A DNA stretch of 64,000 nt from Riptortus pedestris (GCA_019009955.1 CM032232.1:142333501-142397500), one strand, 5' to 3'; positions 35,463-46,977 are shown, counted from the stretch's first letter. A program made the numbers and translations. The notes: generated by a model not told the origin, from the letters alone.

Positions 35463-35468
35463 AATAAA
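35463..35468 (+). promoter_or_regulatory. Candidate poly(A) signal of CHMP7
   Basis: AATAAA about 600 bp after the stop codon, in unique A/T-rich DNA, with HE-like and LINE sequence starting beyond it. ATTAAA at 34958-34963 is a nearer alternative. Which is used cannot be told from sequence. Confidence 0.35.
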
Positions 35469-36119
35469 AGTCTGTAACTGTAAGAAGTTTTTGCATGCAC
35501 TGGAATGATATGTCGATGATCTCATCGCACTGTCTATTCTCTTTTTCTCCCGTAGTAAGAAGCCAATGTAAACAGAAATTAAAATGTTAGTTGGAGTTGA
35601 GATGTTTAGTGAGTCAAGTGCTTAAAGTGAAAATCAATCAGATTAGGAGAAGTATGGTTTACTAAAGGTTTTATGGAAACAAGTGAGCTATTGAACCTTG
35701 GAATGAGACTTTTAAAGACACACTGATTTATTTTTAATAAAAGATACATGGCATTAACACAGCGCTAACAGTCAAATCTCTCTCTCACTCTTATTTTTTT
35801 TAATATCCTACTTTACCCCCACTTTACCTTAAGACTGCCCTTTATACAAGCGGTTCTTTCCAATTTCTTTTTTGCAATTTTGAAACCCGAATGTCACAGT
35901 AGCTCATTCTTACTACTCAGAAAATGAGCAGTGAGGTCAAGCTTAAGTTCAATAAAATGTGGAGTGGTGAGCAAATATTTAAAAATCAGCAAAGTCTTAG
36001 GGCGCCCGCAATTGGAATGCCGCTGCCTCTGCACAGCGGGACTCCAATAAAATCATAAACTATACTTAATTTGCTTTATACATTAAACTGCCATACTTTA
36101 TATAATTTCTTTCTTATAT

Positions 36120-36900
36120 TTATATCGTATTTTACCTATTGTTTTTTATTTTAAACACTTCTGCAGCATATGATTTAAATGCGCAGAAAATTTCTTCTGT
36201 TTCAACTAGTTTGTTCAGGGTAGAGGGAGGCCATTCAAGCAAAGAATATTCTCCTGCTAATTTTCTTCTCTTGTTATAATAGAGATGACAATGAAATAGA
36301 ATATGCTCGACATTTTCCTCTTCATCGCATTCGCTATTTGGATCTGCTCTTCTGTTGATCCTGTGGAGGCATTTATTCAGATCGCTGAATCCCGATAGAA
36401 GCTGAGTTGACCAAAAGTCTGGTTTGAACCAACTTGCGTTGAGTCCAGTGGCGGCTCATAGCTAAAATTAGTAGGGGTGCTGCTCCAGAAAGAGGGTTGG
36501 CACTGCTGGTACGACAGTGCTCTCTGTCCCTTGCAGCCTCGCCTGGAGCTTCCTCTGTGACAACAGTCAAACACCTCGCCTCTGCAACTGTGGAGCGGAG
36601 AGTTCCATACAAAGATTTTTGTATCTTTTTTTCATAAACTGGGGGATGGTTACTGCATTAAGCTTAAGGATTATATGTTATACAAGTATAAAGAAAGAAT
36701 TAAAGATAAAAAACCTCGTTATATTAAATGTTAGAGATAATACCAAGTTTAATTGGGGGTGCTGCAGCTCCACAGTGTCTATACACGAGCCGCCACTGGT
36801 TGAGTCTCTTTTCCACTTTTGGAAAGAAAGCATAAGTGAGTCGCCTTTGTCCGATCGATCCCACCTTCGTTGCCACTCTTCAATTACAGCATTCATGCTA
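36120..36900 (-). pseudogene. LINE C-terminal fragment (RNase-H type), split by hAT MITE
   Basis: Read on the minus strand across the MITE: VIEEWQRRWDRSDKGDS, then FKPDFWSTQLLSGFSDLN, then CDEEENVEHILFHCHLYYNK. The pattern W..RW, WF.P.F, and CXC...HILF.C is that of the C-terminal tail after RNase H in I/R1-type non-LTR retrotransposons. It is 5'-truncated, with no intact frame. Confidence 0.75.
36446..36798. mobile_element. hAT-type MITE with 8-bp target duplication
   Basis: Ends CAGTGGCGGCTC and GAGCCGCCACTG are inverted repeats. The identical 8-bp flanks GTTGAGTC (36438-36445 and 36799-36806) are the target duplication length of hAT elements. The 353-bp interior has no transposase. It interrupts the LINE fragment at 36120-36900, whose reading resumes on the other side. 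Confidence 0.9.
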
Positions 36901-37176
36901 GTGCTGGAATTAGTAATAAATCAGAATAAGTTTATCTTAATCACTCAACTTTTAGAAATCAAAAAACAAAACAAGGGGGGGGGGGTGGTCAACAGAACGT
37001 ATTTACGTATATCTCACAAAGTAAAAGTTCAATGAAAACAATATTTGGAATTTATGCTTCGAATACTGTGGTTTATTATAGAACAGAGTATTGTTTATGT
37101 AACATTAGTAGAAGTGGGGGTTTGCTGAAGGTTGAAAACTGTAAAAGCAAATATCTCAGTTAATATTAAGGATAGA

Positions 37177-37228
<52 letters not shown>

Positions 37229-37475
37229 CAATATTTATAGTACATTTAATGTGCAACAAGATTGATTCTATACACCATTTCGATCCAACTTATAGTAACG
37301 GAGATATTTCGAATTTTCAAATTACTCCACCTCTAAACCCCCACTCTCCCTTGTTCTATTTCAGCTGTTAACGAACTTGATCTCTATATTTACTTAACCC
37401 GACTAAATATGTAGTTTGGTAACGCTAAAACAAAAATTGCGATCGCTAGAGCGGTAACAGACAAATATATATATA

Positions 37476-37529
<54 letters not shown>

Positions 37530-37539
37530 TAGATATATA

Positions 37540-37746
37540 CTGCTCAAAAATGAATAGGGGTATTGGCTGTTTTGTGGTATTTATGGGGCCTACAATATTT
37601 TTTTTTTTTAGTTATAAATATCATTAATATTTATTAGAAATTATTGTCTTTTTCCCCCATAAAAAAGTAATTTAATTCAGGTCAATTTAATTTAATATTA
37701 ATAGGATAAGATAAAATAACCAATATCCCTATTCATTTTTGAGCAG
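37540..37746. mobile_element. 207-bp MITE with TA target
   Basis: Ends CTGCTCAAAAATGAATAGGG and its reverse complement, flanked by TA on each side. Inverted ends are about 29 bp and there is no coding capacity. It sits 14 bp before the mariner-like element in the same HE microsatellite. Confidence 0.85.
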
Positions 37747-37760
37747 TACCTATATATATA

Positions 37761-39752
37761 CAGGGTGTCCCCAAACCAAACGGCCAAACTTCACGGATCG
37801 ATAGAGGATCGAAAAACTAAGAAAAAAAGTCCTTTGGCTTCGTTTTGAGAAAATCACAAAAAACTGAAAATAGTTGCGCAAAAAGTATATTTTTTTTTAA
37901 ATAATGTATTTAAATTACAAAAAACTATTGGCTTTTTGAGTAAGCTTAATTTTTTAATTTACGAGTAGTAAATTTAGAAAACATGAATATTCTCACGCTT
38001 TCCTTATCAATACAACGTCTAGGTTGTGTTTAAACTTAAAAAGAAAGGAGTTAAATGATAGTAATCATTTTAATCCTTTTTGGGGGGAATCCAGCCTCGC
38101 ATTCTCACATTAGTGGTGTTGCTAGTACTGTTCAGTGAAGTCAACAAATATGGCTAGATTTACCAATGCTGAATACGCGGACATAGTCTACGTCTACGGA
38201 TTCTGCGATGGCAATGCACGGCAGGCAGTTCGGGAATATCGCAGACGGTTTCCTGACCGAGAAACTCTACACAGAGGTGTTTTTACCAGCACTTTCAGAA
38301 GGCTTCGAGAGACTGGGTCCTTCTCATGTAATCGTCGTGGAAACCGTATGCAGGCTCCGATGGAAGCCGACCTGAGGCGGAGGGAGAGGATACTGAGGCA
38401 CTTCAATACCAACCCTGGCACAAGCGTCGGGAGAGCTGCTTCAGTTCTAAGGATACCAAAGACAACCATTTGGCGCACATTAAGGGCTGACCGCAGGCAT
38501 GCTTACCATGTACAAAAGGTACAAAATTTAATACCCGCTGATTATCCCCGCCGATTAAATTTTTGTAATTGGTACAAAGAACAATTGCAAAACGATGTAA
38601 ACTTAAGTTCGAAAGTAATCTGGACGGACGAAGCGATTTTTTCACGTGCGGGCATATTCAATCAAAGAAACTACCACCTTTGGGCACATGAAAATCCCCG
38701 CGCTGTTAGAGAATTTCACTACCAGCATGAGTTTTCTGTAAACGTGTGGGTCGGTCTTTGTTATAATCGCATAATAGGTCCCGTATTTTTACCTGCTCGA
38801 CTTCACGCTGAAAGTTATCATCTATTCCTGGAGAATGACTTACGGGCACTTTTGGAAGATATCCCTTTGGAAACAAGGCTTGAGAGCTAGTTTCAACTCG
38901 ATGGTTGTCCTGCACATTACGGAAGGGCCGTACGAGACTGGTTGGACATCAACTACCCAGGTCGCTGGATAGGACGAGGTGGGCCGGTGTCTTGGCCTCC
39001 CCGGTCTCCGGACCACACTAGATTTCTTCGTGTGGGGATACGTGAAAGAAAATGTCTACCGAGAGCCCGTCCGCACAAGGGATGACCTCATCGAGCGCAT
39101 CAGAATGGTTTGCAACCAGCTCACCGCAGAACAATGTTTAGATGCAGTGCGATCTGTGAGTACGCGATGTGATGCGTGTATTGCAGCGAGAGGCCAGCAC
39201 TTCGAACAACATTTACGTTGACGCTTTAGAAATTAACGATGTAATTTTAGAGAAGGTAAAACCTTCAAAATTTTCAGGGGTTTTTTTTCTCACTAAGGTA
39301 GACCCATATAAAAACTGAAACATTTATGTTTTCCAAGTAAGAATATTTAATTATTTTATTAATTTTCTAAATTTTTAATCTTTTTTTATGTTTTAATCTT
39401 CAGTTATTGTTCATAATGTTATCTACTTTAAATAGGTAATTTTTTTTAAACTATGAATATTTGAATAAAAAAGTATTTATTATTTTTTCTTAATAAAAAA
39501 TATTTTTTTTTTCAATTACCTTTCTGTTAGTATAAGATTAGAATACAATAATTGTATTGGAATAACATTTATTGCTAAAATTCATTCAAGGAATAAAATC
39601 CGCTCTTCCATTGGCCTTAACTAGTTTTTGCACAACTATTTTTAGTTTTTGGTGATTTTCTCGAAAACGAGGCATATGCCAGAGGACTTTTTGTTTTAGT
39701 TTTACTATCTTCTATCGATCCCTAAAGTTTGACCGTTTGGTTTGGGGACACC

Positions 39753-39755
<3 letters not shown>
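37761..39755 (+). mobile_element. Mariner-like (Tc1/mariner superfamily) element with long inverted ends
   Basis: Flanked by TA on both sides. Ends begin CAGGGTGTCCCCAAACCAAA on both strands and stay similar for about 130 bp inwards, so this is a full-length 2.0-kb copy. It sits in the (TA)n core of an HE repeat that begins at 36905 and resumes after the element to 39930. It carries a broken transposase at 38150-39221. Confidence 0.9.
38150..39221 (+). pseudogene. Broken mariner-like DDE/D transposase
   Basis: Cut-and-paste transposase. The N-terminal helix-turn-helix region starts MARFTNAEYADIVYVYGFCD, the kind of domain seen in insect mariner-like proteins. A second HTH (SVGRAASVLRIPKTTIWRTL) follows. 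The catalytic core shows VIWTDEAIF (first Asp), LDGCPAHY (second Asp) and LDFFVWGYV (third Asp). Two lesions are visible. An in-frame TAG at 38888 sits just before the second catalytic motif. A frameshift falls between SPD and LDFFVWG near 38985-39010, after which the frame ends HFEQHLR at 39221. Counting residues across the frameshift puts the last two aspartates about 41 apart, which would suggest a DD41D (rosa-like) group; this count is unsafe because of the indel. Confidence 0.88.
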
Positions 39756-39816
<61 letters not shown>

Positions 39817-40367
39817 GAAGGGACGTCATTTTCCTGGGTAGGATTGATGGACATTTGAAGAAAACTTTTGAAAATTCCGTCATGAGTACGACCTCAATTA
39901 GCTGATTTCCCTTAAGGGATATATTTACAAAATACGTCTTTTTCGAGGACAAAAAGGCATTTCTACTACAAATGAGAAGAGATGAGAGAATAGGAAGGTT
40001 TTTTTTTTTATTTTTTTTATTTTTAGCCGAGATCCAGTGGGAATAGTAGATGAGGGTTGGAAGGCAGAGTGACCTGCCATGGTTGTCCCGACAGTTCCCC
40101 TTCTACTGAACACTCTGTTGTTCTATTTTAAGGGGTTGGTGTGAGTTGGTGGTATGGGTGTAAAATAGAACTTGATTGTGGGTTACCCGGCAACTGGAAG
40201 TAACGGGTGGGTTGTGAGGATAGGAGAAAACGTAATAAGAGGGGATAGGGATTGTAGGAGAGGAGGTAAGAAAGAAGAGAAGAAAAACTTAAAGATAAAA
40301 GAATAAACCTAACCTAAGAGTAAGACAGAAAAGGAAGGAAAAACGAAAATGGACTTTTGACCACCTT

Positions 40368-40627
40368 GGGCTGCGTAAACTAAGCAGATTTCCCACGTGA
40401 CGTTTTCCAGTAGATATGTAAATCTTATCTCTAAACCTATTCAAGAGGGACGAATATTTATGGAAACGGCCACCTATACAATTTTTCTATCCGACGCATA
40501 ATAACGGAGATATTTTGAATTTTCAAAGATCCCCCCTCTAAACTTCCCCTCCCACTGGTCCAATTTCAGCCATTAACGAATTTGTTCTTTCTTTTTACAT
40601 AAAACGATTAATATCGATGATGATATA

Positions 40628-40702
<75 letters not shown>

Positions 40703-41375
40703 CTGTTAACGCTCTAGTGGTCGCAATTTTTGTTTGATCGTTACGAAACTCGACATTTAACAGTTTTATTTAAAAAGACAGATCAAGTTCGTTAATGGCT
40801 GAAATTGGACTAGAGGGAGGGGGGGGGTTAGAGGAGGGGATTTTTGAAAATTCAAAATATCTCCGTTATTATGCATCGGATCGAAAAATTGTATAGAACC
40901 AATCTTATTGCAAATTAAATTTACTATAAATATTGTTATACATTTATTCTCTATCTTGAATATTAACCGAGATATTTGCATTTTTATGAAGTCTGTGGTC
41001 GGGTATAGTTCGGATTAGGTCGGCCATTTCCGTCATTGCTCGGTTCAGGTGGAAGCTTCTTCTAACCTTACCTGTCGTTTCTAACCTTACCTTACCTTCG
41101 TTACTTTGTGAGATTTATGCAAATACGTTCTGTTCATCAGCCCGCCCCCCTTCTTTAGTTCTTGGACTACTAAAATTTGAGTTATTCAAATATAAATTAT
41201 TCTTACAATTCTGAAGCCATTTCAGTTGGTAATTTATTTTAATTAACTGAAAGATCTCTCATTACCGTTTGTATTTAATCAGGGTGGTATTGTGTTACCA
41301 GTACGCAGATTTCTCTATTGAAAACTTCACATGGGAAGTCTGCTTAGTTTACGCAGCCCCTGCGTGACTGACTAG
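40368..41375. repeat. Head-to-head HE halves meeting at a (TA)n tract
   Basis: 40368-40623 is the plus-oriented left part of an HE copy (CTGCGTAAACTAAGCAGATT, internally deleted). 40624-40699 is (TA)n. 40700-41375 is the left part of another copy in minus orientation ending GCAGCCCCTGCGTGACTGAC. Both 3' ends are missing, giving an imperfect palindrome about the TA tract. Confidence 0.8.
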
Positions 41376-41596
41376 GCCACCTTATGGCAAAATGACAAAC
41401 AGTTTATCCGAAATGTGACCACGTCTAAGCTGAAGGCTAGGGAATCTTCATTAACCCGGGAGTGGGAATGTAGGGTCAATCTGACCCGGGACACATCTTT
41501 GGAACACTCTAGAAATTATATTCCTTTACTTCTGAACTTGTCCACCAGTCTACCTTCAAACTAAGTTCTGCTGGTCAGCTGGCAATATTTAGTTGT

Positions 41597-41724
41597 TTTA
41601 GCAGATTTCCCTTAAGGGAAATCAGCTATTGAGGTTGTACTCATGACGCAATTTCCAAAATTTTTCTTCAAATGTCCATCGATCCTACCCAGGAGATGAA
41701 AATGAGGTTCGTTCAAAACTGTAT

Positions 41725-41768
<44 letters not shown>

Positions 41769-42535
41769 CTGATACCGCTCTAGCGGTCGCAATTATTGTT
41801 TAATCGTTACCAGACTCGATATATAGTCTTTTTAGGTAAAAAGAAAGATCAAGTTCGTTAACGGCTGAAATCGGGCCCGGGGGAGGGGGGTTTAGCGGGG
41901 AGGATTTTCGAAAATTCGAAATACCTCCGTTACTGTGCGTCGGATAGAAAAATCGTATAGAACCAATCTTATTCCAAATTAAATGCACTATAATTATTGT
42001 CATATATATTTTTTCAGTATCTTGAATAGTAACCGAGTTATTTGCATTTTTCAGTTTTGAGCCTTCAGCAAACAACCACTTCTACTCATGTTACATAACC
42101 AATCCTCTGCTACATCATCCATCACCTTATTGGAAGTTAAACAACCAAAAATTGTATTCACGCCACCTTTATTATACGAGATACATGCAAAAATGTTCTG
42201 GGGACCCCCCCCCCCCCCGGCTTAAGGTTTTGGACTACTAAAATTTGGTTGATTGGGATAACACTTATTCTGACTCATTATTAAATAAAGTACTAGATAT
42301 ATTAAATAGTTCTAAATAACATTAATGTGTTATATTCTAAGATATTTCAGTAATAGTTTACATTTCTAACCTATCGCTTCCTGTCGGCAGGTTAATGCAA
42401 TTGGATGAATAATTTCTTATTTCTGTTATTATTTATTCCCGGCGCTGTTTGGTTACCAGTATGTTGATTTATATATTACTAAGCTTCACGAGGGAAATCT
42501 GCTTAGTTTACACAACCCCTGGGCGACGGACTTTA
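41597..42535 (-). repeat. HE repeat, full long form
   Basis: 3' hairpin GATTTCCCTTAAGGGAAATC at 41602, core (TA)n 41729-41765, run of C at 42205-42219, 5' end GGGAAATCTGCTTAGTTTAC with CCCCTGGGCGACGGAC. About 940 bp. It carries the recurrent open frame on the minus strand (41800-42075). Confidence 0.88.
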
Positions 42536-42628
42536 TTTTATTACAGGAACGTGGTGTGTTATTTCCTCCAAAAATTGTTCTTGGGTCTTTCTGACCCAAC
42601 GTTCCTACTAACGAGACATTTTTTAGAC

Positions 42629-43166
42629 ATGGCCAGCAAATCTAAACAGTATTATAATCTTAACGATTTGAAAGATTTTGAATTAACACAAGCGATTTTA
42701 GAGGAATATGATTATTTATCAAGTGATGCTGAAGTTGGAGATCCTTTTATTGAATTACTAGCACAAAAATTGGTCAAGTACGAGCCTCCACAAAGAGGCA
42801 CACCAGACCCCAAAAAAGAGGGCGCTGTATACATTCTAAGGACAAGTCAAAACATTTTTGTAAGAAATGCTTCAACTGCATTTGTCTTAATGATGCCGAC
42901 ATATATTGTAAATATTGAAATTATTTATGAACGTCCACTTTTTGAACTAAGGCTAATCGGGACGGGTTATCTACAGGTTACCACCCTTTTCTAGCCTGGG
43001 TGAGCCTAAGGATTTTATTTAATGAATTCCGCCACTAAATAAATTCCTTTGCCCAGACGGAATTCGAACTCGCCACTCTGGGTTTACCACGTGATATTAA
43101 AGGTAATGCTTTGACTCGCAAGGCTAACCCAAGCCCCATACAATATTGTAAATATTGTACTGAGTA
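42629..43166 (+). pseudogene. piggyBac-like internally deleted remnant, split by SINE
   Basis: Starts ATG at 42629: MASKSKQYYNLNDLKDFELT, then LEEYDYLSSDAEVGDP (acidic N-terminus), passing straight to FIELLAQKLVKYEPPQRGTP. After a frameshift in the A-run near 42815 the frame reads GRCIHSKDKSKHFCKKC, CICLNDADIYCKYC and stop, a cysteine-rich tail like that of piggyBac transposases. The catalytic DDD core is absent, so this looks like an N-terminus fused to a C-terminus by internal deletion. GGGTCTTTCTGACCC-like sequence at 42584 may belong to a terminus. Family assignment is tentative. Confidence 0.5.
42918..43142 (-). mobile_element. tRNA-derived SINE inside piggyBac-like remnant
   Basis: Same family as the copy at 15039. 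Flanks ATATTGTAAATATTG at 42903-42917 and 43143-43157 are a 15-bp target duplication. Removing the SINE and one flank rejoins the host frame as DIYCKYCTE and stop. Confidence 0.9.
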
Positions 43167-43390
43167 GAAGGAATTCATATTTTTTCATTTTGCATATTAT
43201 ATCTCTTAATATTTTCAGTTTTTGAACATTAGAACAAAATAAGATTAATGTTTATTATGTAATTTATATTTAAATATTAATCGAATGAGAAATTTAATTA
43301 ATAAAAATAAAATAATGTGATTTAAGTGTACATAAAATCGCCCTTAATGACAAGCTGGTCAATTTGATCCAATGTTCTTACTAATGTGAG

Positions 43391-43516
43391 GATTTTAGCA
43401 GATTTCCCTTAAGGGAAATCAGCTATTGAGGTTGTACTCATGACGCGATTTTTGATTTTTTTCTTTAAATGTCCTTCGATCTTACCTAGTAGATGACGAA
43501 AATGTGGTCCGTTCTA

Positions 43517-43557
<41 letters not shown>

Positions 43558-44498
43558 TTTGTCTGTTGCCGCTCTAGCGGTCACAATGTTTGTTTGATCG
43601 TTACCAAACTCGAAATTTAGTCGTTTTATGTAAAAAGAAAGATCAAGTGTACGCAGTAGTAAATCTTATTGCAAATTAAATGTACTATAAATATTGTTAT
43701 ATACATTTATTCTCTATCTTGAATATTAACGGAGATATTTCCATATTTTAGTTTTCAGACTTAGGTAAACCCCCACTTCTACTAATGTTACATAAACAAT
43801 ACTCTGTTCTAAAATACATCATATTATTCGAAGCCTAAATACCAAATATTGTTTTCATTGAACTTTTACTTTATGAGATAATTGCAAATACGTTCTTTTT
43901 ACCCCCCCCCTCTCTTCCTTTTTTTTGGACTACTTAAATTTGTGTGATTGAGATAAAACTGATTCTGATTCACTACAAATTACAGCACTAGCTTTAGAAA
44001 ATAGTTTTCAATAAAATTAATAATTTATATTCCGATATATTTCATTAATTGTTTGTCTTTCCGGACTATCCATGCAGCGCTACGAGGATGGCTGGCCTGT
44101 TTTTATAACAATTCAGCCACTATCTGTTGTAGAGATTATTAACTTGTATTACAAACTCTGAGCATTCTATTGTAGTGTTACCTGAATGTATATTTATCTA
44201 TTGTAAACCTTCGGGTAGGAAATGTGCATTGTTTACGCAGCCCCTACGTGACGGACTTTTTCTTTCCGGTGAAGAATATGTCTCTCTATGTGTTCAGTTC
44301 TGAGTGGTTGGCAGACCTATGTGTTTACAATTCAGCAGCCGTTTCCGTTGGGAGTTTATTATAACTAACTGAAAGATTTCTCATTACCGTTCGTATTTAC
44401 TCACGGTGGTGTTCTGTTAGCAGTATGCAGATTTCTCTATTGTAAAACTTCACGTGGGAAATCTGCTAAGTTTACGCAGCCCCTGCGTGACGGACTTC
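43391..44498 (-). repeat. HE repeat, long form, plus an extra 5' end
   Basis: A nearly full copy from 3' hairpin 43397 to CCCCTACGTGACGGAC at 44259 (with the GATCAAG-to-AATCTTATTGC segment shortened), followed by a 230-bp additional 5' end (44270-44498) ending CCCCTGCGTGACGGACTT. Confidence 0.82.
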
Positions 44499-44680
44499 TT
44501 TAGGTTCCCACTGCCGGGTTAAAGACGCCAAGAGCGATACTTGGCGCAGTAATGAGCAGGTTGAACCCAAAGGAGCTGAGGACGGCAGCATTCCTGGGGA
44601 TAAGGTGTCAACAAAAAGTCCCTGCACATGGATACTGTCCTCTTATGGAGCTACAACTTATCGGGAACCTTAACTATTAA

Positions 44681-45143
44681 AAGTCCGTCACGCAGGGGCT
44701 GCGTAAACTAAGCAGATTTCCCACGTGAAGTTTTATAATAGAGAAATTTCAGAATAGAGAGTCAAACAGTTACGGGAAGGGCCCGAACTAGCTCTTGACG
44801 GAAACTCACGACTAGACCCGAAGTTAGCCGATCTCATCTCAGAAGCTGAAAACAGAAAAATGCAAATATCTCGGTTGATATTCAAGTTACAGAATAAATG
44901 TATATAACATTATTTATAGTAAATTTAATTTGCAATAAGATTAATTCTATATAATTTTTCGATCCGACGTATAGTAACGGAGATATGTCGAATTTTCGAA
45001 AATCCTCCCCGCTAAACCCCTCCCCCCCTTCCGCTGGTCCGATTCCAGCCATTAACGAACTTGATCTTTATTTTTGCATAAAACGTTTAAATATCGAGTT
45101 TGGTAACGATCAAAAAAAATTGCGACCGCTAGAGCGTTAACAG

Positions 45144-45207
<64 letters not shown>

Positions 45208-46821
45208 ATATATATATAAAATTGTAACCTCTGTCTGTACATTGATTTTTTTCGCGAAATTTCACGATAACTTTTCGTTTCACGTGTCATAGACACCATA
45301 ACTGCATTTTGTTTCTTTGGTGTCTGTTTGTTTGTTTGTTTGTTTATTTGTTTGTTTGTTTATTTGTTTGTTTGTTTGTTTGTTACCTTTTCACGCATAA
45401 ACGGCTGAACCGAATTTTATGAAACTTGGTATGTATATTACTACTAGCCCAACTTAGACTTTAGGCTATATTAATGTTCTCTAAGACGAACAGGAGTGGG
45501 GGTTATAAGGGAGGCCTGAAATTAAAAATAGCGATATTTCATTTTCTATTGCTTTTTCAGCAAATATGCTCATAACAAAAGTTGTTTATTTTGTAATTTA
45601 GAGTAACTTTTGTTATATGCACTTTTGCCGTATACGGAAGTATAAATGAGTTATACGCTAAACACTATAGCGGGAGTCCACAATTTTATTTGGCATAAAA
45701 GACTCAACCGAACTAAAACAAACTCGCTGTGTGAATTAATACTAACGATTTACTTATAATAAGCCATACTAACATTTCTAGGGACGGGCAGGAGTGGGGG
45801 TTATAAGGGAGACCAGAAATTAAAAATAGCGATATTTCGTTTCCTATTGCTTTTTCAGCAAATATGCACATAACAAAAGTTGTTTATTTTGTTATTTAGA
45901 GTAACTTTTGTAATATGCACTTTTGCCGTATACGGAAGCATAAATGAGTTATACGCTATAAACTAAAGTGGGAGTCCACAATTTTATTTGGCACTAAAAA
46001 CTCAACCGAATTAAACCAAACTGGTTATGTGAATTAGTACTAACGCCTTCATTATAATAAGCTATACTAACATTTCTAGGGACGGGCAGGAGTGGGGGTT
46101 ATAAGGAACGCCTGAAATTTATAATAGTGATATTTCGCTTCCTATTGCATTTTCGGCAAATATGCACATAACAAAAGTTGTTTATTTTGTTATTTAGAGA
46201 AACTTTTATTTTGATTTACACTATCAACGTATACCGAAATATTAAGACGTTATACGCTAAAAATTATAGCGGGAGACAACAATTTTATTTGGCACAAAAG
46301 ACTCAACCGAACTAAATAAAACACTCATTATGTGTATTAGCACTAACGCCTTCCTTATAATAAGCCATTCTAACATTTCTAGGGACGGGCAGGAGTGGTG
46401 GTTATAAGGGAGGCATGAAATTAATAATAATGATTTCCTATTGGGTTTTCGGCAAATATGCACATATCAAAAGTTGTTTATTTTGTTATTTAGAGAAATT
46501 TGCTCAACACTTCTTTTCAATATGAACTACCAGGTACCTCACCTGAAAAAATTAATTCAAATGTATATCAATATTTTCTCCTTAATAATTCAAATCTATG
46601 CATAATGCACAGGAGACGGGAAATATGACAATATGCAGGACAGTGAAGTTTTACATAAAAAAAATAATTTTATTATTAACAAATGCCAACGACGGGTATT
46701 AACCCTAAACACTGGGACGGGTAAATGTCAAAATATTGTGCAATGTAAAGCCTTGCCAAAAATATACCATCACCATTCAGCCTCAAATGAATTCCCGAGC
46801 GAAGCCGGGTATCTAAGCTAG

Positions 46822-46854
<33 letters not shown>

Positions 46855-46977
46855 GAACGGACCTCATTTTCGTCATCTCCTGGGTAGGATCGATGGACAT
46901 TTGAAGAAATTTTTCGAAACTCGCGTCATGAGTACGACCTCAATAGCTGATTTCCCTTGAGGGAAATCTGCTAAAAG
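44681..46977 (+). repeat. HE repeat, short form, containing Helitron B
   Basis: 5' AGTCCGTCACGCAGGGGC at 44681, body almost identical to 52804-53260, TA core at 45149-45204, Helitron B 45205-46821, TA core, 3' hairpin GATTTCCCTTGAGGGAAATC and TGCTAAAA at 46977. Confidence 0.9.
45205..46821 (+). mobile_element. Helitron B (non-autonomous, full length)
   Basis: Same 5' start TCTATATATATATAAAATTG and same 3' hairpin then ATCTAAGCTAG|T as Helitron A, with (GTTT)n near the 5' end. It contains about four 298-bp units (landmarks at 45601, 45899, 46197 and 46493). It too sits in the (TA)n core of an HE copy (44681-46977), in the opposite orientation to A. Confidence 0.88.

Larger units (their letters stand above)
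36905..39930 (+). repeat. HE repeat hosting a MITE and a mariner-like element
   Basis: 5'-truncated long form starting in AATAAATCAGAATAAG. (TA)n at 37180-37227 and a second core at 37466-37530 with (GT)n. The insertions 37540-37746 and 37761-39755 follow, then residual (TA)n and the 3' end CTGATTTCCCTTAAGGGATA. The 37180-37227 tract is an additional TA expansion inside the body. Confidence 0.82.

Noticed and set aside
36517..37035. 172-codon plus-strand frame
   Set aside because: It spans the hAT MITE, the antisense of a LINE fragment and an HE fragment, and shows no family motif.
38194..38915. Minus-strand frames over the mariner-like transposase
   Set aside because: Shadows of the plus-strand transposase reading.
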